Below are positions 23,237 through 31,969 of a stretch of DNA of 64,000 bases, one piece after another. The position numbers and the translations under genes were made by a program. How positions within the stretch are numbered: position 1 is the first letter of the stretch; every line of letters begins with the position of its first letter. Where the stretch lies: assembly GCF_000518785.1 (NCBI RefSeq), contig NZ_KI912495.1, positions 471,258-535,257 of the forward strand, read 5' to 3'. Under the pieces are notes generated by a model. That model did not search any database. It was not told the origin of the DNA and saw only the letters and a program-made list of their open reading frames with translations. The stretch is from Paenirhizobium selenitireducens ATCC BAA-1503. Its GTDB lineage: Bacteria; Pseudomonadota; Alphaproteobacteria; Rhizobiales; Rhizobiaceae.

Positions 23237-23418
23237 CCCCCTCACCAACAAAATCTACGACTTAGCTGCGCTAAGATCGTGATTTTGTAACCTCTCCCAC
23301 AAGGGGAGAGGCGGAGCGTCGTGCAGGGCGGCAGGTTTCCTCTCCCCTTGTGGGAGAGGATAGAAAATCGCGATCTTGGCCCGAAGGGCTCAAGTCGCAG
23401 ATTTTCTTGGTGAGGGGG
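23237..23418. repeat. Pair of head-to-head inverted repeat elements (~80 bp each)
   Basis: The left copy begins CCCCCTCACCAACAAAATCT and ends in CCTCTCCCACAAGGGGAGAG (23291-23310). The right copy is its approximate reverse complement, starting with CTCTCCCCTTGTGGGAGAGG and ending in TTGGTGAGGGGG at 23418. Each copy also has an internal hairpin. The stretch between gntK and aguB holds no gene; this repeat fills most of it. Confidence 0.8.
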
Positions 23419-23452
23419 CTATCCCGAGGTGGGGTTCAACCCAATGCCCGCC

Positions 23453-24325
23453 CTAAACCCGCCCGTCCATCGTCAAAAGCGGCGTATAGAGCTCCGGCCG
23501 GCGGTCGCGGAAGAGGCCCCAGTTGCTGCGCTGGCGGGCAATGCCGTCGAGGTCGAAGGTGGCGGTGAGGACCGCTTCGCTCGCCCGGTCTGCCTCGGCG
23601 ACCTTGTTCCCCGTCTGGTCGGCGATGAAGGAGGAGCCGTAGAAGGTGAGTTCCGTGCCCTTGCGGCCCTGCTCCATGCCGATGCGGTTGGACGCGATCA
23701 CCGGCATGATGTTGGCCGCCGCATGGCCCTGCATGACGCGCTGCCAGTGGGCGGCGCTGTCGATGGTCGGGTCCTGCGGTTCGGAGCCGATCGCGGTCGG
23801 ATAGAACAACAGCTCGGCACCCTGGAGGGCCATGGCACGCGCGGCCTCCGGGAACCACTGGTCCCAGCAGATGCCGACGCCGATCACCGCATGTTTCGTC
23901 TGCCAGACCCGGAAGCCGGTATCGCCGGGCGAGAAATAATATTTCTCGGTATAGCCCGGCCCGTCGGGGATATGGCTCTTGCGGTAGAGCCCGAGCACCG
24001 TGCCGTCCGCATCGACGATCGCCACGCTGTTGAAGTAGGTTTGTCCGGCCTTCTCGAAGAAGCTCACCGGCAGAACGACGTTCAGCTCGGCGGCGAGCCT
24101 GGAAAAATGTCCGATCAGCGGATTGTCCTCGAAGGGCTTGGCCATGTCGAAGAATTCGCCGATCTGGTCCTGGCAGAAGTAGGGGGCCTCGAACAGCTCC
24201 TGGATCAGCACGATCTGGGCGCCCTTGGCGGCGGCCTTGCGGATCAGGTTTTCGGCGCGGGCGATATTGCCGGGGATATCCCAGGTGCAGGCCATCTGGG
24301 TCGCTGCGACTGTGACTGTACGCAT
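23453..24325 (-). CDS. aguB: N-carbamoylputrescine amidase
   Basis: A 290-residue nitrilase-superfamily enzyme that releases putrescine from N-carbamoylputrescine in the agmatine route. The catalytic triad is Glu43 in IVLIQELFEAPYFCQ, Lys in LYRKSHIPDGPGYTEKYYFSPGDTGF, and Cys in GVGICWDQWFPEAARAMAL. The EAPYF and QDPTIDSAAHWQRVMQGHAAANIMPV segments separate AguB from general nitrilases. It lies 10 bases downstream of the PuuB-like gene on the same strand, so putrescine made here would feed the neighbouring gamma-glutamyl pathway. Confidence 0.93.
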   Translation of the reverse strand: MRTVTVAATQMACTWDIPGNIARAENLIRKAAAKGAQIVLIQELFEAPYFCQDQIGEFFDMAKPFEDNPLIGHFSRLAAELNVVLPVSFFEKAGQTYFNSVAIVDADGTVLGLYRKSHIPDGPGYTEKYYFSPGDTGFRVWQTKHAVIGVGICWDQWFPEAARAMALQGAELLFYPTAIGSEPQDPTIDSAAHWQRVMQGHAAANIMPVIASNRIGMEQGRKGTELTFYGSSFIADQTGNKVAEADRASEAVLTATFDLDGIARQRSNWGLFRDRRPELYTPLLTMDGRV

Positions 24326-24335
24326 GGGGTTCTCC

Positions 24336-25643
24336 TTAGACGCCGAGCTTGTCGCGCATGCCGTACCACCAGGCGCCGAGCACGGTGAGCGGCACGCGGA
24401 AGGTCTTGCCGCCGGGGAAGGGCAGTGCGGTCAGCGACGACCAGACGTCGTAGCGGCCGGAATGGCCGGCGACCGCCTCGCCGAGGATCTTGCCGAGCAG
24501 GTGCGTCGTGGTCACGCCATGGCCGCTGTCGCCATGCGAGAAGTAGACATTGTCGGCGAGCTTGCCCATGTGCGGGATGCGGGTGAGGGTCAGCGCAAAA
24601 TTGCCGCTCCAGGCGAACTCGATCTTGGTGTTGGCCAACTGCGGGAAGGTCTTCAGCATGTTCGGCCGGATGACGCCGGTGAGGTTGGCCGGGTCCTGGC
24701 CGCCATAGCCGATGCCGCCGCCGTAGAGCAGCCGGTTGTCGGCGGTGCGGCGGTAGTAGTCGAGCACGTAATTGGCATCCTCGACACAGTAATTGGCCGG
24801 CAGCAGCTCCTCGATCAGTTTCGCATCGAGCGGCTCCGTCGCCATGACCTGGGAGGAGACCGGCATCATCTTGTCGGTGATCTTCGGCAGCAGGTTGCCG
24901 AGATAGGCATTGCCGCAGACCAGCACATATTTCGCAGTGACCCGACCCTTGGCGGTGCGCACCACGGGATTGGCGCCCATGTCGACGCCGGTGACGCGCG
25001 ACTGTTCGAAGATCTTGCCGCCGAGGCTTTCGACGGCGGCCGCTTCGCCGAGCACGAGGTTGAGCGGATGGATATGGCCGCCGAGCTTGTCGATCATGCC
25101 GCCGACATAACGGTCGGACTTCACATATTGGCCGACCTCGGCCTTGGAGACCATTTCGAGGCCGCTATGGCCGTGCGTCTCCCAATGGGCTTTCACATGC
25201 GCCATCTCGCGCACCTGCTTGTCGGTGAAGGCGGCGAAGAAGCCGCCGTCCACCAGGTCGCAGGCGATGTTGTACCTGGCGACGCGCTCGCGGATGATCC
25301 GGCCGCCCTCGAGCGACATTTCGCCGAGGCGTTTCGCCCGCTCCGGACCGTAGCGCCGGGCAATGGTTTCGAGGTCGCGGCTGTAGCCGTTGACGATCTG
25401 CCCGCCATTGCGGCCCGAGGCGCCGAAGCCGACGCGCTCGCCCTCGACGACGATTACCTTGTAGCCGTTCTCCGCCAGCTGCAGCGCAGCGGAGACGCCG
25501 GTGAAGCCGGCGCCGATGACGCAGACGTCGGCCGTGTGCTCGCCTTCGAGGCTCGGACGCACCGTCTTGTCATTGGCCGAATGGGCATACCAGGAAGGGG
25601 CATGACCCTGATTGGTCTTGGAAGTCCTGTTCTTGTCGCTCAT
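24336..25643 (-). CDS. puuB: Gamma-glutamylputrescine oxidase-like FAD oxidoreductase (PuuB family)
   Basis: A 435-residue flavoprotein. The FAD Rossmann motif is ADVCVIGAGFTGVSAALQLAENGYKVIVVEGERVGFGASGRNGGQIVNGY, close to PuuB/OrdL. Further family features are GGHIHPLNLVLGEAAA and the C-terminal FAD contact YFSHGDSGHGVTTTHLLGKILGEAV. It oxidises gamma-glutamylputrescine (or another gamma-glutamylated amine) to the aldehyde. ATG 25643 follows the stop of the glutamine synthetase-like gene almost directly; an upstream in-frame start at 25679 would overlap that gene. Confidence 0.88.
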   Translation of the reverse strand: MSDKNRTSKTNQGHAPSWYAHSANDKTVRPSLEGEHTADVCVIGAGFTGVSAALQLAENGYKVIVVEGERVGFGASGRNGGQIVNGYSRDLETIARRYGPERAKRLGEMSLEGGRIIRERVARYNIACDLVDGGFFAAFTDKQVREMAHVKAHWETHGHSGLEMVSKAEVGQYVKSDRYVGGMIDKLGGHIHPLNLVLGEAAAVESLGGKIFEQSRVTGVDMGANPVVRTAKGRVTAKYVLVCGNAYLGNLLPKITDKMMPVSSQVMATEPLDAKLIEELLPANYCVEDANYVLDYYRRTADNRLLYGGGIGYGGQDPANLTGVIRPNMLKTFPQLANTKIEFAWSGNFALTLTRIPHMGKLADNVYFSHGDSGHGVTTTHLLGKILGEAVAGHSGRYDVWSSLTALPFPGGKTFRVPLTVLGAWWYGMRDKLGV

Positions 25644-25644
25644 G

Positions 25645-27003
25645 TCACACCGTCCTGATGTAGGCGTCGTATTCGACATCGGTCACGCGCAGCGCGAATT
25701 CCGCCAGTTCCTGATGTTTGCAGGCCGCATAGAGCCCGCGATATTGCGGTCCGAGCGCCGCATAGGCAAAGCTCGACTTGGCGAAACGCTGGATCGCGTA
25801 GTCCCAGTTGGTCGGCAGCGGCTCGTGGCTGACGGCGTGCTCGTCGCCGGAGATCGCCCCGCCGGGCGAGGTCTTTTCCTTCATGCCGGCCAGTGCCGCC
25901 GAAAGGATCATGGCGATGACCAGATAGGGATTGGTGTCGGCGCCGGCGACGCGGTGCTCGATGCGGGTCGCGGGCTTGGAGGCGGTGATGACGCGCACGG
26001 CCGCCGAGCGGTTGTCGAAACCCCACGACGCATAGGTCGGGGCGTGTTCCGATGGGGTAAGCCGGCGGTAGGAGTTCTGATGCGGGGCGAAGATTGCCAT
26101 GCTCTCGCCCATGGCTTCGAGCAGGCCGCCGACCGAGTGCATCAGGCGTTCCGAGGGCGCGTCCTCGCCGACATAGATATTCTTGCCATCCTCGTCGAGC
26201 ACGGAAAAATGCACATGCATGCCGCTGCCGGCCTGCATGCCGTAGGGCTTGGCCATGAAGGTGGCGTCGAGGTCGTTGCAGCGGGCCACGCCCTTGACGA
26301 TGCGCTTCAGCAGAACGGCATAGTCGGCGGCTGCCAGCGCATCCGGCACGTGGTTGAGGTTGATCTCGTACTGTCCGGGGCCGTTCTCGCGCAGCGTCGT
26401 GTCGGCCGGCACGTTCTGGGCGCGCGCGGCGGCGGAGATGCCGTAGAACACCTCCTCGAAGTCCTGCAGTTCGGAAATCGACAGGACCTGGGTCTGGCCG
26501 GTGTGCCAGCGCCCGTCGCGGGTGTTCGGCGGACGAACCGGGTCGAGCGCCGAGCGGACCGGGTCGATCAGGTAGAATTCCAGTTCGGTCGCAACGACCG
26601 GCGTGAGCTTGAGCTTCTTGTAGCGCTCCAGCACGGCGGCGAGCACCTGGCGCGGATCGGCGTAGAAGCCTGACCCGTCAGAGTTGCGCATTTCGAGCAG
26701 CACCTGCGCGGTCGGCCGCGACAACCAGGTGACGCGCGACAGAGTGCCGGGAACGGGAAAGCAGATGCCGTCCGGATCGCCGGTACCTTCGGCAAGGCCG
26801 GCGGCATTGACGTCGCGGCCCCAGACGTCGAGCGCATAGACCGAGCGCGGGATCGCCATGCCCTTGGTCAGGACGTCGAGCGCCCGTTCGCGCGGGATCC
26901 ACTTGCCGCGGGGAACGCCGTTGACGTCGATGACGAAGGCTTCCAGCACTTCGATGTCGGGATTTTCGGCAAAAAAGTTTCGTGCGTAACTATCAATGTC
27001 CAT
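25645..27003 (-). CDS. puuA: Gamma-glutamylpolyamine synthetase, glutamine synthetase family (PuuA-like)
   Basis: A 452-residue ATP-dependent ligase. Glutamine synthetase-fold motifs are present: TELEFYLIDP, ENGPGQYEINLNH (metal Glu), AGSGMHVHFSVLDEDGKN (metal His), APHQNSYRRLTPSEHAPTYASWGFDNRSAAVRV and RIEHRVAGADTNPYLVIA. The FAVIDVNGVPRGKWIP N-terminus and lack of the adenylylation loop mark the polyamine branch rather than GlnA. It joins glutamate to putrescine as the first step of the Puu pathway, and the PuuB and AguB genes follow in the same operon. Confidence 0.88.
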   Translation of the reverse strand: MDIDSYARNFFAENPDIEVLEAFVIDVNGVPRGKWIPRERALDVLTKGMAIPRSVYALDVWGRDVNAAGLAEGTGDPDGICFPVPGTLSRVTWLSRPTAQVLLEMRNSDGSGFYADPRQVLAAVLERYKKLKLTPVVATELEFYLIDPVRSALDPVRPPNTRDGRWHTGQTQVLSISELQDFEEVFYGISAAARAQNVPADTTLRENGPGQYEINLNHVPDALAAADYAVLLKRIVKGVARCNDLDATFMAKPYGMQAGSGMHVHFSVLDEDGKNIYVGEDAPSERLMHSVGGLLEAMGESMAIFAPHQNSYRRLTPSEHAPTYASWGFDNRSAAVRVITASKPATRIEHRVAGADTNPYLVIAMILSAALAGMKEKTSPGGAISGDEHAVSHEPLPTNWDYAIQRFAKSSFAYAALGPQYRGLYAACKHQELAEFALRVTDVEYDAYIRTV

Positions 27004-27434
27004 AAGGCACCGTAATAAGGGAGACAGGTCGATCTGATCTTGAGGTGCGTGAAAACACGCGCGCGAAGATGCACCGCTAACGGTGAGGCGACTTCGCGTT
27101 GTAGATCAGAAAGCGTACCATAACCTTGCCAGTGCCTGCGAACCCCTCGACCGGTGACACATCGGGTGCGTCGCTTGTTATCCGGTCTGCCGCCTGCAGG
27201 GGCGGCGAAATTGGTCGGGTGACCGAAAATACCTTAACATCGAATTTGCGGCATTTCCAGCCCGTCGCAGCAGACAAAGTCTTGTGGGCGCTTTCGACGC
27301 GGGCGGGAGGCTTTGATGCGCCGTCCGAAAGCGCGGCGAGCAGTCGACGGAAGGGTCTCTGAAACGAAAAAGCCCCGGTCTGTTTCCGGACCGGGGGCAG
27401 GGCTTTCTCCTTCGGCACCGTCCCTGGACGGCCC
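27004..27434. other. Intergenic region between puuA and the DadA-like gene
   Basis: It contains the terminator of the upstream minus-strand gene (27369-27400) and the puuA leader. No open frame of note and no RNA gene is seen. Confidence 0.5.
27369..27400 (-). terminator. Terminator of the DadA-like gene
   Basis: On the minus strand CCCCGGTC and GACCGGGG pair around a 7-8 nt loop and run into CTTTTT. Confidence 0.85.
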
Positions 27435-28688
27435 TTACGGGTTGAAACGCTCGGGGCGATAGGCCGACATGTCGAGGAAGGGCTTTTCCCCCGTCATCGC
27501 CTCGGCGAGCAGGCGCCCGGTGACCGGGCCGAGCGTGAGGCCGTGATGCGCATGGCCGAAGGCGAACCAGACGCCCTGGTGGCGCGGTGCCTTGCCGACG
27601 ATCGGCATCATGTCCGGCGTGCAGGGGCGCGCGCCCATCCACGGCTCGGCGTCGAGACGCTCGGCAAGCGGGAAGATGGTGCGGGCGACCCGTTCGGCAC
27701 GATCGACCTGCACCGGCGATTTCGGCGCGTCGCGGAAGGCGAATTCCGCACCGGTGGTCAGTCGGATGCCCTTGTTCATCGGCGCGAGGAAATAGCCGCG
27801 CTCCTTGTCCATCAGCCAGCTGTTGAGCTTGGCATTGCCGGCGGGGGCGTAGTGCATGTGGTAACCGCGCTTGACGCCGAGCAGGAACTTGTAGCCGAGC
27901 TTGCGGGTGACTTCCTCCGACCACGGGCCGAGCGCGACGACGACGTCCTTGCCTTCGACCAGACCTTCGTCCGTCTTCACCTGCCAGCCCGCACCGCTGG
28001 CGCGGGGGGTGAGCGTCGTCGCGTCGCCGGTGACGAAGCGGCCGCCGAGGCTTTCGAAATACTTGAGGTAAGCCGCGGTCAGCCCGTGCGGGTCGAGCAC
28101 CGACCACGGGTCGTTCCACTTCAGGCCGCCGACGAAATCACGGCTCAGATGCGGCTCGGCCTTGGCGAGGTCCGCCTTGTCGAGACGGGTGTAGCTGATG
28201 CCGTATTCGCGCACGAGACGGTCGGCCTCGGCGAATTCGGTGTCACGGGCGGCATTGGTTCTGAAGGCTTCGACCCAGCCGTCCTTGCGGATCAGGTGCT
28301 CGGCGCCGGCGGCTTCGATCAGGTCCTTGTGTTCGCTGATCGAGTTCTCGATCAGCGGCGCATAGGCGCGCGCGATGGCGTCGTGACGCGACTTGTTCGA
28401 ATTCCACCAGTAGCGCGACAGGAAAGGCACCAGCTTCATCATCGCCTGGATGTGATAGTGGGCGTCGATGCGGTTGTTGAGGCCGTAGCGCAGGATCAGA
28501 CCGAGATCCTGGGGGAAGCCGTAGGGCACGACGCCCTCGCGCTGGATCAGGCCGGCATTGCCGAAGGAGGTTTCCTCGCCGGCGGTGCGGCGATCGACCA
28601 GAACCACCGACCTTCCACGACGCGCCAGGTGAATGGCAGTGGAAACGCCGATAATGCCGGCGCCGAGCACGATGGTATCTGCAGTCAT
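27435..28688 (-). CDS. DadA-like FAD-dependent D-amino-acid oxidoreductase
   Basis: A 417-residue flavoprotein of the DAO superfamily. The N-terminal FAD motif is TIVLGAGIIGVSTAIHLARRGRSVVLVDRRTAGEETSFGNAGLIQ, with the SFGNAG signature of DadA-type enzymes. The C-terminal FAD contact is GVWFAFGHAHHGLTLGPVTGRLLAEAM, and PWMGARPCTPDMMPIVG is also typical. Such enzymes oxidatively deaminate D-amino acids or oxidise hydroxyproline. ATG 28688 is chosen because it starts directly at the flavin fold; the upstream in-frame residues are not family-like. It has its own terminator, so it need not be in the puuA operon. Confidence 0.85.
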   Translation of the reverse strand: MTADTIVLGAGIIGVSTAIHLARRGRSVVLVDRRTAGEETSFGNAGLIQREGVVPYGFPQDLGLILRYGLNNRIDAHYHIQAMMKLVPFLSRYWWNSNKSRHDAIARAYAPLIENSISEHKDLIEAAGAEHLIRKDGWVEAFRTNAARDTEFAEADRLVREYGISYTRLDKADLAKAEPHLSRDFVGGLKWNDPWSVLDPHGLTAAYLKYFESLGGRFVTGDATTLTPRASGAGWQVKTDEGLVEGKDVVVALGPWSEEVTRKLGYKFLLGVKRGYHMHYAPAGNAKLNSWLMDKERGYFLAPMNKGIRLTTGAEFAFRDAPKSPVQVDRAERVARTIFPLAERLDAEPWMGARPCTPDMMPIVGKAPRHQGVWFAFGHAHHGLTLGPVTGRLLAEAMTGEKPFLDMSAYRPERFNP

Positions 28689-29063
28689 GATCCTTGAATT
28701 CCGTCTGGATGAAGAAACCCGGACCATGCAATCGTGCCCCTTGTTGTGCAAACGAAAAATTGCCGTAATCGGCGATTTCCGACCCGCGTTGCAGAAATGT
28801 GAGAATGCAAATCACTATGCCCGGAGCGCGATCGACCGTCGTTGCGGCTCACGGCTGCGAAAGATCAGACGTATGCTACCTAGGCGCGTCGTACCACCAT
28901 TGTCGCTTGCCGAAAGCGATCCCGGCGGGCTCTGCGAAAATGGACTGCCGCATCTTGCCGCGGTTCTGCCGCGCTGCGGTGCTTTATGAACCGAATGCCT
29001 GTATCAAGCGTAGGACGGACAAGGGTCACCGGGCTGCGTTCCGGGAGACGATGGAGAGAAGCG
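28689..29063. other. Divergent intergenic region
   Basis: 375 bases hold the promoters of the DadA-like gene (minus) and the YbaN-like gene (plus). I see no clear operator, RNA or small gene. Confidence 0.4.
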
Positions 29064-29426
29064 ATGCGCATCCTGTTGCTGGCGGGCGGTTGGCTGATGG
29101 TCGGGATCGGTCTGGTCGGCGTCTTTCTGCCGGTGCTGCCGACGACGCCCTTCATGATCCTCGCGGCAGCCCTGTTCGCCCGATCCTCGCCGCGCTTCGA
29201 GCAATGGCTGCTCGACCATCCGCGTTATGGCCAGCCGCTGATCGACTGGCGCCGGCAGGGCGCGATCTCGCGCAATGCCAAGATCGCCTCGGTTTCGCTG
29301 ATGTCGGCAAGCTATCTGATCGTCTGGTTCGCCGGTCCGCCTCAACTCTGGCTGAAGCTTCTGATCGGCGCCATCCTCGTTGCCTGCGCCGCCTTTGTCC
29401 TGACCCGGCCGATGCCGAGCAACTGA
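29064..29426 (+). CDS. YbaN/DUF454 family small membrane protein
   Basis: A 120-residue inner-membrane protein. The family core LAGGWLMVGIGLVGVFLPVLPTTPFMILAAALFARSSPRFEQWLLDHPRYGQPLIDWRRQGAI is plainly present, followed by two helices (ASVSLMSASYLIVWFAG and LKLLIGAILVACAAFVLTRP). GGAGAG lies 6 nt upstream of ATG 29064; an upstream in-frame ATG (28986) lacks a site and adds a non-family extension. The function of the family is unknown. It is convergent with the beta-CASP nuclease gene. Confidence 0.9.
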   Translation: MRILLLAGGWLMVGIGLVGVFLPVLPTTPFMILAAALFARSSPRFEQWLLDHPRYGQPLIDWRRQGAISRNAKIASVSLMSASYLIVWFAGPPQLWLKLLIGAILVACAAFVLTRPMPSN

Positions 29427-29447
29427 GGCGCGGGGCGGGCTTCCCCT

Positions 29448-31034
29448 CTATTCGCCGAGCGCGCGGCGCAGGCGCCGAATAATCACCGCCCGCGCCTTGT
29501 CGTCGCCGGCCTTCGCCAGTTCCTCCTGCAGGTCGAGCACCAGCGATTGCAGGTCGTTGTGCCAGTCCTGGTGGCCGGGGCGGGCGGGGTCGATGCGGGG
29601 CGGCCTGGCTTCAGAAATGTCGATGGCTCCGCCGGCGGTGAGTTCGAAGGCGCTGTCGATGCGCGGCACGAGGATGCGTTCGGGCGGCAGGAAGGCGGCC
29701 AGACGCTGGCTGAACGCGGCGAGCGCTCCTTCTTCGCCGTGGACGAGGAAGGTTCCCGCGTGGATCGGCCCGCGGTTGTTTACCCATTCGGTCAGTTCGC
29801 GGCCATCGGCATGGCCACTATAGATGTCGAGCTCGCGGATGCGGGCCCGCACCGTGATCTCGTCGCCCTGGATACGCACCGTCGAGGCGCCGTCCTTCAG
29901 GATCCGGCCCAGTGTCCCGGCGGCTTGATAACCGACCAGAAGCACGGTGGCCTCTTCGCGCCACAGCCAGTTCTTCAGCCGGTGGCGGATGCGTCCGGCG
30001 TCGCACATGCCCGACGCGGCAATGACGATGTGGAAACCGCGCATGTTGTCGATCGCCTTCGACTGCTCGACCGTCTCGGTGAAGCGCACATTGTGCGCCT
30101 CCATGGCCTCGGCCAGCAGCTTGCCGTTTTCCAGTTCACGGGCGTGGCGGCGGAAGATCTCGCTCGCGCGGGTGGCGAGCGGCGAATCGATCAGGATCGG
30201 GCAGGTCTCGATCGCGCCGCTGCGCATCAACTGGACGAGGTCGGCCAGCAGTTCCTGGGTGCGCTCGACGGCAAAGGACGGGATCAGCAGCGCGCCGTTC
30301 GCATTGACCGCCATTCGCACTTCGGCTTCCAGGGCATGACGCCTGGCCCGCTCGTCGACGACCTCGCGATCGGTGTCGCCATAGGTGCTCTCGCAGATCA
30401 CATAGTCGAAGTCCTGCGGTGCCTCCGGATCATATTGCAGCAGCTTGTGGCTCGGGCCGAGATCGCCTGAAAACATCAGCCGCAGTGTCTTGTCGCGGGT
30501 CTCGATCTCCATTTCGACCGAGGCAGATCCGAGCAGGTGGCCGGCATTCCAGAAGCGGAAGCGCAGGCCCGGCACGGCCTGCTGCCAGTTCTTGAGCGGC
30601 ACGCTGCGCATCATCGTCACCGCACGGGCGGCGTCCGCCGCATCGTAGATCGGCTCGACGGTGTCGCGGCCGCGGCGCTGGTTGCGCCGGTTGAGCTGGT
30701 CGACTTCGCTTTCCTGGATATGCGCCGAATCCGGCAGCATCACCGAGCACAGATCGACGGTGCCCCGCGTGGCAAAGATCGGTCCGTCAAAGCCGGCCTT
30801 GGCGAGCTTGGGCAAAAGGCCGGAATGGTCGATATGCGCATGGGTCAGGATGACCGCATCGACCTCGGAGGCGACGAAGGGAAACTCCCTGTAGTTCAGT
30901 TCCTTCTCGCTCTTCGACCCCTGGAACATGCCGCAATCGACCAGCACCTTCGCAGAGCCCAGATCGACGAAAAAACACGACCCCGTCACCGTACCGGCGG
31001 CGCCATGGAAACGAAGGACGGGATGGCTGGTCAT
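29448..31034 (-). CDS. Metallo-beta-lactamase/beta-CASP RNA-processing exonuclease-like protein
   Basis: A 528-residue cytoplasmic nuclease. Metallo-beta-lactamase motifs are LTHAHIDHSGLLPKL (motif II), WNAGHLLGSASVEMEI (motif III) and FSGDLG (motif IV). The beta-CASP insert carries CESTYGD (motif A), IPSFAVERTQELL (motif B region), ASGMCDAGRIRH (motif B) and DIYSGHADGREL (motif C). This is the YSH1/RNase J-like family of mRNA 3'-processing or decay enzymes. ATG 31034 is preferred to a start 48 bases upstream. It sits after legF on the same strand, 120 bases downstream, and may be read from the glycan operon, though its job is probably unrelated. Confidence 0.88.
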   Translation of the reverse strand: MTSHPVLRFHGAAGTVTGSCFFVDLGSAKVLVDCGMFQGSKSEKELNYREFPFVASEVDAVILTHAHIDHSGLLPKLAKAGFDGPIFATRGTVDLCSVMLPDSAHIQESEVDQLNRRNQRRGRDTVEPIYDAADAARAVTMMRSVPLKNWQQAVPGLRFRFWNAGHLLGSASVEMEIETRDKTLRLMFSGDLGPSHKLLQYDPEAPQDFDYVICESTYGDTDREVVDERARRHALEAEVRMAVNANGALLIPSFAVERTQELLADLVQLMRSGAIETCPILIDSPLATRASEIFRRHARELENGKLLAEAMEAHNVRFTETVEQSKAIDNMRGFHIVIAASGMCDAGRIRHRLKNWLWREEATVLLVGYQAAGTLGRILKDGASTVRIQGDEITVRARIRELDIYSGHADGRELTEWVNNRGPIHAGTFLVHGEEGALAAFSQRLAAFLPPERILVPRIDSAFELTAGGAIDISEARPPRIDPARPGHQDWHNDLQSLVLDLQEELAKAGDDKARAVIIRRLRRALGE

Positions 31035-31154
31035 GGGCTGGTCCTGATCTGTCTGCGGCGGTCTCCGGACAGTGTCCGGCAAGGGCGTCCACCACGGCTA
31101 CGCCGCAGTGGAACCTATATCTGTTTGAAGCCCGCCGCCAAATCGGCAACCGGA

Positions 31155-31877
31155 CTAGTTGCCGGCGCGCCGTTCCATGATCATGCGGATGATGTCGAAA
31201 TCGAGTTCCTCATCGACATCGATCGAGCGATCGCGTGGCATGACGTAGAGCTTGGTGTCGGGATAGAAGATGCCCGGGTCCACCTTCAGGGCCTCGCGCT
31301 TCCACCCGTAGACGGAGCCGTTCATGTCGAAGCATTCGGGGCTGTCCTGGCGACGCAGCACGGGATCGGGGAGCTGCTTGCTCAGCGAAATGCTGCCGTC
31401 CTTGGCCCGTTCCAGAAGGTTGAAATAGGGCGAGCGATGCGCGGGATAACCCGTCAGCACGCAGCTGCATCCGGTCTCCGTGAGAATGTCGGCGCAGGCC
31501 TTGATGTCTTCGGGAAAGCGCAGGGGCGAAGTGGCGTCCAGGTCGATGAGATAGTCCGCTTCGAAGCCGAGCTGACGTTCGACTTCACCGAGCGCGTGGA
31601 GGATGGCGGGCAGTTTTCCCGATTCGTCGGTTGCCAGTTCATCCGGACGCCGGATCAGGATGTCGGCGCCATACTTGCCGGCAACCTCGAGAATCTCGGG
31701 GCTGTCGCTGCTGACGGCCACCGCCTCGAAAAGACCGGTGGCCTTTGCCTGGGCGATGGTGTGGGCGATCAGCGGCTTGTCGATCAGCATGCGGATGTTC
31801 TTGCCCGGTACACCTTTCGAGCCGCCGCGCGCGCAGATCGTGCAGACGAATTTGGGGGATGAAGCGGTGCTTGTCAT
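31155..31877 (-). CDS. legF: CMP-nonulosonic acid synthetase (CMP-legionaminate synthetase-like)
   Basis: A 240-residue cytidylyltransferase that activates a nonulosonic acid with CTP. The N-terminal nucleotide loop is FVCTICARGGSKGVPGKNIRML. SSDSPEILEVAGKYGADILIRRPDELATDES is the family CTP/sugar region, and YLIDLDATSPLRFPEDI carries the metal-binding Asp. The end IDVDEELDFDIIRMIME is also family-typical. It resembles NeuA, PseF and LegF; the presence of LegB-type and GDP-route genes rather than PseB or PseC favours legionaminic acid. It is the last nonulosonate gene of the minus-strand run. Confidence 0.85.
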   Translation of the reverse strand: MTSTASSPKFVCTICARGGSKGVPGKNIRMLIDKPLIAHTIAQAKATGLFEAVAVSSDSPEILEVAGKYGADILIRRPDELATDESGKLPAILHALGEVERQLGFEADYLIDLDATSPLRFPEDIKACADILTETGCSCVLTGYPAHRSPYFNLLERAKDGSISLSKQLPDPVLRRQDSPECFDMNGSVYGWKREALKVDPGIFYPDTKLYVMPRDRSIDVDEELDFDIIRMIMERRAGN

Positions 31878-31969
31878 GGCAGTAAGATCCTATCGAAACG
31901 ATATGCGGGAAATGACGTGATCCCTGTCCGGGCAACCGAGGGCAACGGATCGCCCTCAGTGAACGGAGA

